Assembly: GCA_013368315.1 (NCBI GenBank)
Contig: JAACJM010000150.1
Coordinates: 62,001 to 126,000 of the forward strand
From: Tetrapyrgos nigripes
Taxonomy: Eukaryota; Basidiomycota; Agaricomycetes; Agaricales; Campanellaceae
Direction: 5' to 3'
DNA length: 64,000 nucleotides
A model generated the notes under the pieces. That model had not been told where the DNA came from and made no database searches. It was given only the letters and a program-made list of their open reading frames with translations. This document shows positions 1 to 11,146 of the stretch, piece after piece. The translations under genes were made by a program, and so were the position numbers. Numbering within the stretch: position 1 is the first letter of the stretch; every line of letters begins with the position of its first letter.

Positions 1-1133
1 CTTCACCAAATGCTTTCTTCAAGGGACTGAAGACGACGACATTGAGAGCTGAGTAGATGTGAGTACCGTGGGCGACATATGCAGGAACATGAATACAATT
101 TTCTCAGCAGTACTTCAGGAATGCTCGGGAACAGTGGGAAACATGGCTGTCGACAGTAAGAGAGCGGTAGTGTCCATTTGCTTTTGTGCGTGTGTGAAGG
201 TCGAAGTGTTTTGCCCAAGCAACGCCAATCTGGTTAGTGACCCAACCTTTCTTGGAGTATCTGACACTAAATCCATCAGCATATGTCAGACTGTGAATGG
301 ATAGGACACAAGTACCTTGCGTTAGCTAGATTTCCATCAAGCCATGACACGCCATAAGCTTTGGCCTTGAAAATGATGATTGGTGGCACAACTGTTCCAT
401 CTGCACAGATACAGAAAATGATTGTCGTTATTTCCCTTCCTCCCCCTCTATTTTGGTACTGCATCTTCTTTCCTTTCCTTCCAATAACCTTCTTTCGTAC
501 TCCACTTTGCTCTGTCACTCCAATCTCATCCATGGTATAGACATTTTTTGGATCCAGTGGCTCTCCATCATTCCCAGACTCTGCCAGATTACCAATGATA
601 TGAAAATAAAGTTTGTTGTTCGCAGGGTTCACAGCTTGTCCACGGAGAGTATCTAGTGCGGCAGCATGGTATGTATGGAGGCGGTTGGAGTGCTTTTTGA
701 TGAAACGAGCAGGCCAGTTCTTGCTGACACCTGGAAAAGTTGGTAATCGTGCCTTGATTATCTCGTTTGCGTGCTCTGCAAGACGTGCCTGATCTAGAGG
801 GTGCCCCCATTCTGCACATTCTATTGCAAACTCGATAATCTGGTCAGCCTCCACTGCATTAATCCAGCTCTTGGCTGCATTGGACTCTGCATGGAGAATG
901 CGACCATTGACCATGGCACGAAGTGTAGCATGGCTCAAGGGTATGTTTACACCAGTTTCCCGACGATACTCGGCAGAAATCTGGGTACAGACAGTTCGGA
1001 AACCTGCAGGTGATTTCTCACCAGTTTGACCTTGCAGTTCCTGGTAGCAAGCAAGGGCACAGATGTAAAGCTTGTTCTTCTCTTCTGTGTCATTTCGTGC
1101 ACGTTTGGTTAAAGATAGCGCATGCTGGCCCAT
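1..1133 (-). pseudogene. pogo-like transposase, broken and cut by window edge
   Basis: Transposase of the pogo/Tigger branch of Tc1/mariner elements (CENP-B-type HTH followed by a DDE_1 catalytic domain). The open stretch 1133-276 starts MGQHALSLTKRARND and carries the N-terminal DNA-binding part; the first catalytic aspartate sits in YTMDEIGV. Near position 285 the frame shifts; the continuing frame has the second catalytic region (VDSHVSHCSRAFLKYC) and the ending VVVFSPLKKAF, both typical of this family. An in-frame TGA lies where family members have an arginine codon (CGA to TGA by one transition), so the gene is dead. It runs off the left edge, so the third acidic residue and the left terminal repeat cannot be judged. 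A long open N-terminal half suggests fairly recent decay. Confidence 0.85.
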
Positions 1134-1581
1134 TCAAAGGAGAAGAAGTCGAGAAGCAGGCCAAAAAAGTCGTGTTGGCCTTGTGTGACATGTGACATGA
1201 ACTGTCAGCGTGACTTGTCACAGCTAACTCTGACAGACACATCTTGGGCTTCTACCAGGACTATTGGCAGACTACGCAACCTGGATGCCTGTGGTACACT
1301 ACTAGAATGCCTCCTGTTTCAAAATATCTACTTGATATGAGCCTGCCCACTCTCGTTCTCTTACAATCTGCAAGATATATTTTTGGATCTGTATGTAAAT
1401 TTAACGAAATCACCCCTCCTTAAGCAGTCTACCAGGGAACAGACAGTTTGAAGTGGTATGACTATGTCTCTCAGCTATACATACATATATGAGACCTTGT
1501 TTGAGCCCTGGGTAGCCTCAGTCACAAAATAAACTACAGTGTATCGGTGAGTGGTGGTGTATCGCTCAGTGGTGAAATACT
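1134..1581. other. gap, probable 5' flank of pogo element
   Basis: No convincing gene. The first part should be the 5' end and terminal repeat of the pogo element to its left, but the terminal repeat could not be pinned down because its partner lies outside the window. Confidence 0.4.
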
Positions 1582-2689
1582 GTATAGCTTCTCATATTCA
1601 GTTCCATTAAATGGACTGCCCAATATGCTTTCCGTTTCAGTCGCTGTAGAGTACTTAAGTACATAGATTTCACTGACATGTCACGATCTCCTCCTCTACT
1701 TACTCATTTATCTCTAACTGATCGTCATTCGTTACTTCATGTCATACTCTTGTATCATCTTTTCATTAGTTTCTCTACTGATCATAGTCTATAGTATTTA
1801 TACTTCATCGTAGCTTATTGATTCAGTAGTCAAATCAACTCATATTTTCCTCTGCAATCACTTCTTTCCTTCTAAGTCGTCTTTCCATTAAGGGTAGCCC
1901 GAACCCTTACAGTTTGATTTGACTAATGTAAGGGTCACGTCCCTTACTCCATATATAGAGCCTGCAACGGTATTCACACGTACCGAATATTGTGGCCTTT
2001 TGGTCCAGTTGGAGGTTGGGTCTCATCGCAGGCTGACCTAATCCTTTACATGACATTTTCTATGTATGAACTTGTGGTATGTTTTGCGAAGAACTGGGAC
2101 AGGTCTGATCTTTGTTCCACCAGCATTCGGTCAAGTAGAGTACATACATGCTTCCAGCCTGGAGAGCTACTGAGCGCTCAACGATTTACACAGAATAGAT
2201 TACGTAGATGTGATTTGATGGTGCGAAAGTTAAAGATAAAGTTTTGCCTGCCCGCCCACAATGACAAAGATGCTCTTCTCGATCCTTCACCTTTGCCTTG
2301 CCAGCTGGCAGTCCCATGGTCCTCATCTGCTCACTCTCCTTAACCTCCCTCCCGTGAGGATGAAGTTATAAGTGAGTGACACTGAAGCGAAATGGCAATA
2401 AGCTCCGAAGCTCTGTTTCACTTCAAGCTCATCCCGACTCCGTCTTCTTTGTTTCTCTACGTAATCTATTCTGTGAATCGTTTAGCGCTCAGCACTCAGC
2501 AGCTGGAGACATGTACTATACTCGACCGAATGCTGGCGGAACAAATATCTGGCCTGTGCCAGTTCTTCGTAAAACATACCGCAAGTACATACATAGAAAA
2601 TGTCAGTGAAATCTATGTCCTTACTCTACAGCGACTGAAACGGAAAGCATATTGGGCAGTCCATTTAATCAGGAATACGAGAAGCTATA
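1582..2689. mobile_element. fold-back (long-inverted-repeat) element interrupted by an LTR
   Basis: Two long inverted arms. Positions 2051-2220 are closely mirrored by 2442-2602 (arm ends TGACATTTTCTATGTATG and its complement), and 1582-1678 are mirrored by 2603-2689. If the 372-bp LTR at 1679-2050 is removed the two left segments join, giving inverted arms of roughly 260 bp around a 220-bp loop. No transposase is encoded, so this is a MITE or fold-back element, possibly MULE-related by arm length. The exact outer ends and target duplication were not found. Confidence 0.7.
1679..2050 (+). mobile_element. solo LTR (372 bp) with 5-bp target duplication
   Basis: The insertion starts TGTCACGATC and ends CCTTTACA (TG...CA) and is flanked on both sides by TGACA (1674-1678 and 2051-2055), the hallmark of LTR-retroelement integration. 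Its last 124 bp (1927-2050) match almost base for base the LTRs of the TRIM-like element at 19171-26697, including the TATA-like ATATATAG at about 1951. No internal coding sequence remains. Confidence 0.75.
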
Positions 2690-3830
2690 AGGCGTCTACC
2701 CAAGCAATGCCCAGCTAGAGCTCGTGTCAGAAAAGTGAGCTGATCCTCGATGGCAACGGTAAAACGGCTATTGCACTGAATCAGCGGATGTTCGCGGGAA
2801 TGGGCCCGGGGTTACAACTACTATCTGGAGAATGGTCAATTGGGGGAGATGTTAATGAAGGGTCAGGTACAAGACTTGTTAGATCGCTGCATAAGTATCA
2901 TTATAGCTATCTACTTTCTCATATGTACATCATTCAAGAACGAAAAAGATGGATTTGACAGTTAAGGTGATCCGGTTGCCGTATTGCCAAGATTGCCTCG
3001 CACTTGGATTCCGGCAACACTACGATTCCATGTGTTGTATCTCTGCAATACCTACCGTGATATTGCTCAGAGTTGCGCTTTTTTTAATGATTCTGTGTAA
3101 TCGCAGTATTATTCGTAACCTAGAAAAATGTCAATGAATTAAAACTTTCACAACTCTTTACGTTGTCCGGAAAAATTTGCACACCTCAAGTCTATGATAT
3201 AAACCTTCATTTTATCAAACTTAGAGGGTTTTCCGAGGGATGTAGATACAAGCCGTGGAGGGCCGGCGAGGGACGTTTCGTGACGGCGTAGTATTGGCGG
3301 GGAAGTGATATATGTCACAAGCGTGACCCTCTTTCAAAAAGCAGGTGCCGAGTGGAGTTTGAAGCAACTTTTCTATCACTTCCATTTGTTTTGATCCTCG
3401 TTTGCTGCGTACAAAGGCACAACACTGAAATTTTGACACAGGAAAAGGCTGGATACGAATCAGATTAGTCCTAGGGTCTGGTCTGTGAAGCTTCACAAAA
3501 ATTTGCTGATGGGATAGCTTATGCGAAAGCCTTTCAATGACAGGCTGGATCATCGGACGAATTTTTGGTACGAATCTGAGAGCTTGGCACATTGTTGGCG
3601 CCAGCATCTTCTTCCACTTCAAGCAGTTACTACATTCGTCTAACTGGATATATGTACTTTTCTGACGACGGGAACAAACGGGATTCCAGACGCTAAATCG
3701 TCCTTAGTGCTCACACAAACGTCAGATCTAAACCAGGTGGCCGACGGTGAAAAGGCTTTCCCTTACATAAGCACTAACACGGCTGTTATATAAAAGATCA
3801 AGTCTTGATAGGGGTTGCTTCTGACACAAG
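2690..3830. other. intergenic, one weak ORF
   Basis: No recognised gene. A 133-codon reading frame on the minus strand (3622-3221) has no recognisable motif and may be chance. The last 80 bp before 3831 are repeated in inverse orientation at about 49200-49273 and so belong to the duplicated promoter of the zinc-finger gene. Confidence 0.4.
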
Positions 3831-5129
3831 ATGTCAATAACCCTTCCTATCGATGAAATGTTACGCCTACGCCTGTCGCTCAAACTGGGACCAGACAGCC
3901 GGCTGACATTCGAAATGCTACCTATCAACGTTAACCGCTCTCCTCTCCCGGGTCAGCCATCCTTCCAAGCAAATCGCAAGCTGAGGTTCGAAGGGAAAGC
4001 TGATGGGACAGGATCTTTGCAACTTGATGTATGGGTTGAGGATGATATTGCTAAGGATTCCGGTACGTATCTACCACTTATTGTGAGTTTTCGATCTAAA
4101 ACTCACAATAACTCAGTTCAAGAGACATCAAGCTCCCTTGAAGACGCCGCTCAGGCTGCTGACCCGTTCTCCTTTCACGACGTCTTTTTTAGTCAGCCGA
4201 GTCAAAACCCAAACCTAGATGATGCTATGGACATCTCATATTCCCAGCCGGAGAGTACTCTATCATTTGACTCGTGGCCAAACTACTACGACGCCAATCG
4301 TACCCTTCCAATCGCTAATCAACCAGATTCAACATCTTTATTATCTGAATCATTCAACAGTTCACCGTGGGGATCAGATTTGGATATGACTCGTAAGAAA
4401 TGCTATAAAATACCCTCTCTGAACCAATAACTGAAAATCTACACAGAAATTATGTCTTCATTCGAATGTACGCTCTCGTCATCATGTTCCTTGTACAGTA
4501 TTCATGCTCACCTTGTGTCAGACCCAGAATCACCTGCCGACGTTGTATTTCCAAGTCCTGATCCAGAGCCAACATTGGCACCAGTACTCTCCGCTTCAGC
4601 AGCAGGGGAAGCATCCTCGAGCTCACTAAGCAGAACTATCACTTTCCCATCACCATCAACGCTGCCCACAACAAATTTTCTAGGATCTTCAGAAAATGGC
4701 ACTGATCCTCATTCCTCCTTCTCCGCTGAGCTTGGCACACTCAGTGACGGGCCCGACGGTGCTTCTCCATCGAACACATCGACTTCTCATAATGATACTA
4801 CGGAGAGTGCCACTGAAGATCTCGCTCGGCCTTGGCCTTGTCTCGAACCTGGATGTCCCAAGCGCTTTACTCGAAGTTATACTCGAAGTGTTCATATGGG
4901 AACTCACACACGAGCGAAACAAGAGCGAAAGGTGTTTCCTTGCCGAAATCCTGGTTGTCCTGAAAATTTTGGGCGAAAGCACGATAGATTAAGGCATGAA
5001 GTTGGGATCCATAAACTGGACTGTGAGTGGACGTGCAAGGAGTGTTCACGAGTTTTTTCATCGGAAACTTCGTTTGAGAGACATCTCTCAAGTACTGGAC
5101 ATCCTGATCATCGAGGACCTGCGGGGTAG
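3831..5129 (+). CDS. C2H2 zinc-finger protein (putative regulator)
   Basis: Likely nuclear DNA-binding regulator. Start ATG 3831 (MSITLPIDEMLRLRL); introns inferred at 4062-4115, 4392-4445 and 4470-4523, each 54 nt, with GT...AG ends; stop at 5127-5129. The N-terminal part is Ser/Asp-rich and disordered. The C-terminus holds three zinc fingers: CLEPGCPKRF...H...H, CRNPGCPENF...H...H, and CKECSRVFSSETSFERHL...H. The gene lies next to an SDR and upstream of a terpenoid-type cluster, so it could be a pathway regulator, but that is inference. A second, inverted and disrupted copy occurs at 43348-49273. Alternative: a regulator unrelated to the cluster. Confidence 0.82.
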
Positions 5130-5530
5130 TACTTAGATAGAGCCTGCTTGGTGATAGATGATATGCTTCTCGAGGCGCCCGAGGTAGTATGATTCAGTCA
5201 TTGTAAAGTACTTGCTACGTTGCTTTGATCTCCGATTCCTGAGGTAAGATACTGATGCATTTAAAACTTGATAAAAAAACTTAAGTATAATTTCTTCCAG
5301 TGGCACCTCCAAAGCGGCGCTTTTTCGGACTCGCCGGCGCGATCGATTGCCGGTGTGGTGGAGGGATTCCTTGGTGAATGGGTATAAAATATTATTATAT
5401 CCTCTGCCAGCGTATAGACCGCAGCCCAATGGGTCAACCGTCAAACCAGTGTTGACAATGAATATTTCGGGCGTCCGCAAGCCATACACTAGTCTTTATA
5501 AGTCACTGTATGTTGAATGATTGCGCAAAC

Positions 5531-6786
5531 ATGGTACAGATTCAAGGCAACACTTTCATTGTATCGGGTGGGTCAGTGCTTCAGTTTTTGGGTCGTAAAA
5601 TTAAACATTCTGATCCTCGTACGAAGTGCAAGCGGTCTAGGGAAGGGTGTGGTGGAAGTGTTTATTGGGAAAGGTGCGAAGGTCACAGTAAGTACGTTAA
5701 TCATCTGTCAGAGCTTTAAGTCAACCACTTCGCAGATCCTAGACGTGAACGAAATAGAAGGGTGAGTTATCGCGAAGATCCCAGCTGCGGCCAAATGTTA
5801 TCATGATACTAAGTACTCTAGGTACAAGCTGCAAGATAGATTTCCAGGCCAGGTTCTCTTTCCAGGCAAGGTCGACATCACTGACCCGGTCATTATCTAC
5901 AATTTACACTTAAGAAGCCGTCGCGGGTTATTCATTGACTTCTCCTTATATTTAGGCAGCCGTGGAGAAAGCCTTGAACCAGGTCTCGGAAAATCCTGAA
6001 TTCTCCCGATTTTCGGGTGCAGTACTTTGCGCGGGAATAATGAGCGTTGGGTTGGTGAGTTGCCGTCGTATCCGTGCGCCTCCGAGTCGGTCCATTCACG
6101 ATCCCGTCTTCACACAGATAGCTGCATTACGGGAGCATTCTGCTCCATACGGTGTCCAGGACATGGACGCGTTCAAGAGGATGTTGGAGGTGAATGTGCT
6201 TGGATCGTTTAACGTGGCGCAGAAAGTTTCCGAACGAATGATATTGCAAGATTCCGATCCTACTAACGAAGGTATTCAGAACGCATCTCTATAGATATTT
6301 TTATTATCTCAAACCGTTTCTGTTGAAGGTGAACGGGGCGTTATTGTGCTTACTTCATCGTACACTAGTACAGATGGACAAAGAGGCTCTATTGGATATA
6401 GCACCACGAAAGGTCAGTTTCTGCCATTCCCATGATTCCCGCTCGTCCGGGTTTGAAGTCCATTGGCTACAGGAGCGTTATCTTCAATGGTCCTCCCAAT
6501 GGCTCGGGACCTTGCTCCATACGGAATCAGAGTCAATGCCGTTGCTCCTGGTGTATTTCGTGAGTTGGTTGGTTTTACTTCTGATTCCGACCTCATAATT
6601 GCCACAGTGACACCTATCAACGATTCCTTTGTGAACGAGAGAAGTAAATGTGGCGAATTTCCTCAGCGCCCCGGCAGACCGGAAGAATTTGGAGCTTTTG
6701 TCGAACATATCTTTTTGAATGAGATGATCAATGGGGCCGTGTTGAGGCAAGATGCTGCGTTAAGGGGTGCAATTTCTATAGAGTAG
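5531..6786 (+). CDS. short-chain dehydrogenase, 3-hydroxyacyl-CoA dehydrogenase type-2-like
   Basis: NAD(P)-dependent oxidoreductase of the classical SDR fold, closest by eye to the HSD17B10-like group. Start ATG 5531 (MVQIQGNTFIVSGG). At least six introns are needed, e.g. 6273-6330 and 6415-6474. After joining, the nucleotide-binding glycine motif runs across the first intron (SGG|GLGKG, perhaps two residues short of the usual GGASGLG), followed by AVLCAGIMS, the Ser region VLTSSYTSTDGQRGSIG, the catalytic YSTTK, and APYGIRVNAVAPGVF. The C-terminal FPQRPGRPEEFGAFV is typical of the group. It lies 400 bp after the zinc-finger gene on the same strand. The first splice site is uncertain; if the glycine motif is really shortened, activity could be affected. 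Confidence 0.8.
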
Positions 6787-7202
6787 AATAGAATCAATTG
6801 ATGTGTTGTGTCTTTCCCTCTTAGTGCATACCCCTCGGTCAACTTGGCCAAAAACTATGCATTAAGAGAGAGTATGTATTAGGAAAGAGTTCACTTATCA
6901 GGCCCGTAAGAGCATGTCTGAGCATTGAAGGTGTTCCTACGTCCTTTGTTGGAGCTCTACGCGCCGAGGAAGCAATGCAAATTGAGAATACATCTCAACC
7001 GGTGAGTTCAAAGCCCAAACAAAACTGGAATTCCCGCAAAGTATGAAGAAAATCACTCCAAATCTATTTCCGAGCAGCGTATGTAGGCATCATTTGGCCC
7101 AGAAATCAGTCAACATTTGACAAACAATTGGTCAAAATAATCGTTAGCCAGCCGTTAAAACATCCCCATTTGGAAGGTATGCACTTTGAGAGAGGAATTT
7201 TT
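6787..7202. repeat. intergenic with degenerate ATGCATTAAGAG repeats
   Basis: No gene. At about 6848-6895 lies AACTTGGCCAAAAACTATG followed by reiterated TATGCATTAAGAGAGAG. The same motif recurs in the same orientation at 9285-9400. These look like decayed ends of a pogo/mariner-type element. Confidence 0.5.
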
Positions 7203-7210
7203 GGCGGAGG

Positions 7211-9252
7211 GGGTCCGAGCCGTGGTTCCGTAACATGCAGTCGGTCGGTCGGTCGGTCGGTCGATTGGTCCTTAAAAAAAATTTTAGGCGCCTTTTTTTT
7301 AAGTGTATTCCGACCTCTGGCTGGACAATTTGAAGCATTCCAAGTCATTTTTCAGAAGAATTACTGAAGGTAAGATTGTAGTACTCCTATGCCTTTGAAT
7401 TGAAGTGAGTGTGAGCATGTTTCGTCTATGACTCGGGCCTTCAGCCCTCAAGTCCTCAACAATGTCAGGGTGGCCAGCTGGTAACTAGTCTTGATAAAGA
7501 CTCGTATACTGAGGCGTCTGACAATGGAATGTTCTTGACATGGGTCTACTTTAGTACTTACACTAAAGTCCTGGATTAAGTGAGTACCCACTGTACACCC
7601 CCTGTCACTTTATCCAAAGCTGGGCAACGAATTATCGAACATGCTGCCGCTCATATTCTATTTGACCCCAACATCGATACAGAGTCCGAACCGTGCGGTA
7701 TGTGCATGCGACCATATCCTGTCTGTCAGTGGCGCCTGACCCGGAAAGGGGATCAAGTCGACTGGGCAAAATCCACCTGCGCAAATTTGGTCAGATTCAA
7801 ATATAATGTTGCGGCGGAGTCTTCACCTACTAGCCCATGTACTAATGTACCGAAGCGCTGTCCCGAGTGTAGCGAAAAGGCGCCTGCCGTCTGGTCTTAC
7901 AGCTTTGTTGCACATATGAAGAAGAAACATCCGCACGCTGACGCAAATGTGGTCAGGGAGAAGTATGATATCAAGGAACAAAAGATCAACCTAATCAAGA
8001 ATATCCGGGCCAATCGACACAAGGAGAAACGTACACGGGCACAAAAGAAGAAGCACGTTGTTATTTCGGAAGCTCACAGTTCTAGACTAGCAGTACCGTA
8101 AGTTTTCCCCTTTCTTTCCTATACATATCCACTCACTGTAAGCTAGAGAAAAAACCGCAATCGCACCTGCAAACGAGAATCTGGATCAAGAATCTGGGAT
8201 TATTGACATCGACCCGAACTGCGATACTAGTGATTCTGATCCAATCAGCTCGAATTCAGACAAGGATCAAGGAAGAAATATCTCACCTTGCTTGGATGAC
8301 GACGGTATGATCTATCCAGATCACGGCGAGGGTAGGTGATGGTTGTTGGCATTGAACAGATTCTCGTTTGATACTTACAGAAGCTGATAGAGAATGCTCC
8401 GAGTCTCAACAACCAGGGTAATGCGAATACTGGGAATGGAAATGCAGGTAAAAATCGAAAGAACCAGAATCACAGCAATCACTCACAGAGCCAATAGAGA
8501 ACGAGGATCTGCGCACTGCCGAAAGGGATGGCAACATACAAGAAAATACCACATCATTTGACAGTCTGTGTCAAGGTAAGTGTTATTACGATCCACAAAT
8601 GATAAGAAGACTAAGGATAGAAACTTACAGCGTCAACGAGGTCACTTCAAGATAAAACATTGGAAAACAAGTCCGCTTCTTCCATACAAGCTAAAGTTAT
8701 CCAATCAGCCGCTACAAGAACAAGTGGAAGAAAACGTACCGTGACACAGAAAGCAACTGATCAGGTTTCGTACGGCACTTGTATCTGTGATACTCCCATT
8801 GTAAATCCCAATGACCTCAGGCTGTTCATCATAAAATGTCGAGGTAAAATGCCAATGGATGCGAAACAGGCTATGTAAGTATATTTTCACTGCTATCTCA
8901 ATAAACAAGATACTTACCTGAATGCACAGTACCATCTAGCATGCGCTAGTCTATCCAGACACGTCGCTAATTGGGTTTGCGAAGCCTGCAGAACCCAACG
9001 AGGTTCAAAACGAGCCAAACGCACCTAGGTATCAATAGGATCTACATTACAATATAGATTCGAATACACACCTAGATTTTATGTGGAATCTTACTTATAC
9101 GATACTACTCCGAAGGATTTGGATATATGCGTTGACGGTCATGGTGGTTCAATTCAAAGGACACATCCCTAGCACGTGGGAATTACTAAATTTGGTGATT
9201 ACATAAGCAATCGGTCGGTCAGCCAGGCCTTTAAAAAATCCGGACCCCCCTT
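7211..9252 (+). mobile_element. CAAGGGGG-family element, copy 1 (2042 bp)
   Basis: Flanked by a perfect 8-bp direct repeat GGCGGAGG (7203-7210 and 9253-9260). The right end is GGACCCCCCTT; the left end begins GGGTCCG, i.e. the matching inverted end lacking its first few bases. A (GGTC)n block followed by CCTTAAAAAAAATTTT lies near the left end (7240-7285), and a similar block in the same orientation (CGGTCGGTC...CCTTTAAAAAATCC) near the right end (9213-9243). It carries the zinc-finger/PHD-like exons at 7580-9028. The 8-bp duplication points to a hAT-like or KDZ-like mechanism, but no transposase is present. Confidence 0.75.
7580..9028 (+). CDS. multi-exon zinc-finger / PHD-like protein inside mobile element
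   Basis: Function unknown. The first long exon (about 7580-8099) has CGMCMRPYPVCQW, then CPECSEKAPAVWSYSF and HMKKKHP, i.e. Cys/His pairs suitable for zinc binding, followed by a Lys/Arg-rich stretch. Middle exons (about 8150-8580) are acidic. The last exons contain CICDTPIVNPNDLR...IKCRG, then YHLACASLSRHVANWVCEAC and a basic tail ending at TAG 9026-9028. The Cys/His spacing resembles a PHD finger. The first exon has no in-frame ATG before the cysteine cluster, so the true start is in an unseen upstream exon. A shorter relative of the C-terminal part is encoded in the related element at 46924-47658. Whether it is expressed is unknown. Confidence 0.5.
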
Positions 9253-9260
9253 GGCGGAGG

Positions 9261-9687
9261 GAGACCCTCAAACCCTATGCATTATGCATTAAGAGAGAGT
9301 TATGCATTAACCCTGCCAAACCAACTTGGGAATGCCAAAAACCTATGCATTAGGAGGGTGTATGCATTAAGGGGGGTATGCATTAAGAGGGAGTTTACTG
9401 TACTCATCGCGTGGCCAGAGCGCGAAAAGGTCCATTTCTGGTGACCTTTCCGGTGGGGCTAAAATGGGCTGTCCCCGCCGTCTTGAGTGAAACATCAGAA
9501 CTTTTGGTGGGACAAATTGGTCAGAACCGATATGGAATCAGCAGACGGATTCGCGACTGTTTTTCGGTTGTGTATGCATGCCATATGCAGGCCTCCGGTC
9601 AGATCCGTTATAAAGTACAAAAAAACCATCCTTATTATAACAGCCGTTTGTGTTATACAACGATATCGTTTAGTACAGGAGTAAGAT
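9261..9687. repeat. decayed element end (TATGCATTAAG repeats)
   Basis: Positions 9285-9402 consist of reiterated TATGCATTAAGAGGG and finish in GGGAGTTTACTGTA, which resembles the complement of a pogo-type CAGTAAAC terminus next to a TA dinucleotide. No matching left terminus was found. The remainder (9403-9687) holds nothing recognisable. Confidence 0.45.
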
Positions 9688-10796
9688 CTAAACAGGGATG
9701 TGCAGACGGTTGACAAGAGCCTCCTGTTCGAGGATCTTTGCTTTCCAAGTCGACTCGACTTCGTCGAGATTCCAATTCGCGTTGACATATCTGAAGAATT
9801 ACACACAAAGATGAGCACTGCCCGGACAAAGACGAAGACTTGAAGATGCACACCTCCCATTCAACCAATCCTCACTGCCGCTCGTAATCCTCAGCGACGT
9901 CGCAGCAGGAAGCTGGAGGGTATCGATGAGCCAAGGAGCCGCCTCAGGGTTGTTATCAGCCATGTCGGTTTTGATAGCCCCAGGATTCAAGGAAAATGTT
10001 TTGACGGTGGGGTGCTCAGCCTTGATGTACTCGACAAGACGGTTTACGGCGTGTTTGGAGAGTACATACGCCGAGGCAAAGGGCATACGCATCTGAGCCC
10101 CGATAGAACCGATGACAAGGAAGTAGCCAGATGAGGTATCGAGATAGGGGAGGCCAAAGCTAGAAGACACATTGTCAAATCATTGTCAAAGATGTGTATG
10201 AGATTGTTTTGAACAACATACTGAGCAGCATTGTAGACACCACGGATGTTGACTTCGACAGTCTTCCACCAGTTGTCCGCGTCGTAATCAGTGAAGGCTA
10301 ATATCGAACGATGTAGTTAGAGGACGCTCGCAGTAGTAAATTTAGAAATACTCACGCTTCTTCCAGGGATCGGCTTTTCCAGCATTTGCAACTATGATAT
10401 CGATTTTGCCAAAATGTTTCGCGGTTCCGTCAATGGCATTCTTCACTCCCTGAGTGTCGGTAACATCGACCGCAAAGGTGACGATCTGGGTTTTAGGAGC
10501 TTGGGAGAGGATGGATTCTTTCGTCGTTTCCAAGACAGTCTGTGACCGAGCAAGAAGAGAGAGCGAAGCACCAGCACGGGCGTAGTACAGGGCGATCTCT
10601 GAACCTATTCCTCGAGATGCACCGGTAACAAGAACGACTTTGCCAGCATATGTCTGTTTATCAAAATGTGGCTTCGGGTCAATCCCTGGGTAGATACTGT
10701 GATAATTTGAGTTGAGGAAACATTCATGTAGAGTGTAAGAGTCAGGACGTACTCGGACATGCGGGTAACGGGGAGGTCTTCGGGAGGAACAGACAT
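9688..10796 (-). CDS. short-chain dehydrogenase/reductase
   Basis: NAD(P)-dependent SDR. Start ATG 10796 (MSVPPEDLPVTRMS); introns near 10749-10694, 10356-10298, 10221-10163 and 9855-9791; stop TAG at 9690-9688. The joined product of about 300 residues shows VVLVTGASRGIGSEIALYY (cofactor glycine motif), DIIVANAGKA (NAG motif), the serine in VIGSIGAQ and the catalytic YVLSK, then LNPGAIKTDMA. The C-terminus (NANWNLDEVESTW) is typical of a large set of fungal SDRs of unknown substrate. It is divergent from the MFS transporter gene with 350 bp between the starts, suggesting co-regulation. The substrate cannot be read from the sequence. Confidence 0.85.
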
Positions 10797-11146
10797 GGTG
10801 ATAGTGGTTAAGGAGGACTTTAGACGGTATAGGGTAGGATTTAAGGATAAAGCTTAATGAGATTGGAGAGCATGTTGGCTGGCCTTTTGAAGGACGTTGG
10901 GTCTGAGCATTGTCAAGTAGGACATTGTCCGCGGGAGGATCTGTAATTAGTCATCCAATTCATCTCCGCAAATTCCCCAGTAATTAGTCATCCAAATTCC
11001 AATTCACCTCCGCAAATGATAATAAAGACAAACCTACTTACCGGCGGCAATGTGCTGACTGATTCCATTACGGGCTGTCCGCAACTAGAAAGAAAACAGC
11101 CAGCCTTCGAACATGAGTGTCCTGCCACTTCCCTCTTTCCTTCTCC
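10797..11146. promoter_or_regulatory. shared SDR/MFS promoter region
   Basis: 350 bp between two divergent starts. It contains a near-direct repeat of AATTAGTCATCCAA with ATTC(C)A(A/T)TTC and CACCTCCGCAAAT or similar (about 10946-11015). This could be a regulatory duplication, though no known factor site is claimed. Confidence 0.45.

Noticed and set aside
3221..3622. Hypothetical 133-aa protein on the minus strand
   Set aside because: No recognisable features; kept only as a note in the gap description.
5133..5489. Minus-strand 118-codon frame after the zinc-finger gene
   Set aside because: Part of it recurs beside the duplicate, but only because the flank was copied; no domain and no sign of selection.
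6848..9402. A single pogo element spanning both ATGCATTAAG repeat blocks
   Set aside because: The blocks are in the same orientation and no matching left terminus was found, so they are better read as two decayed ends.
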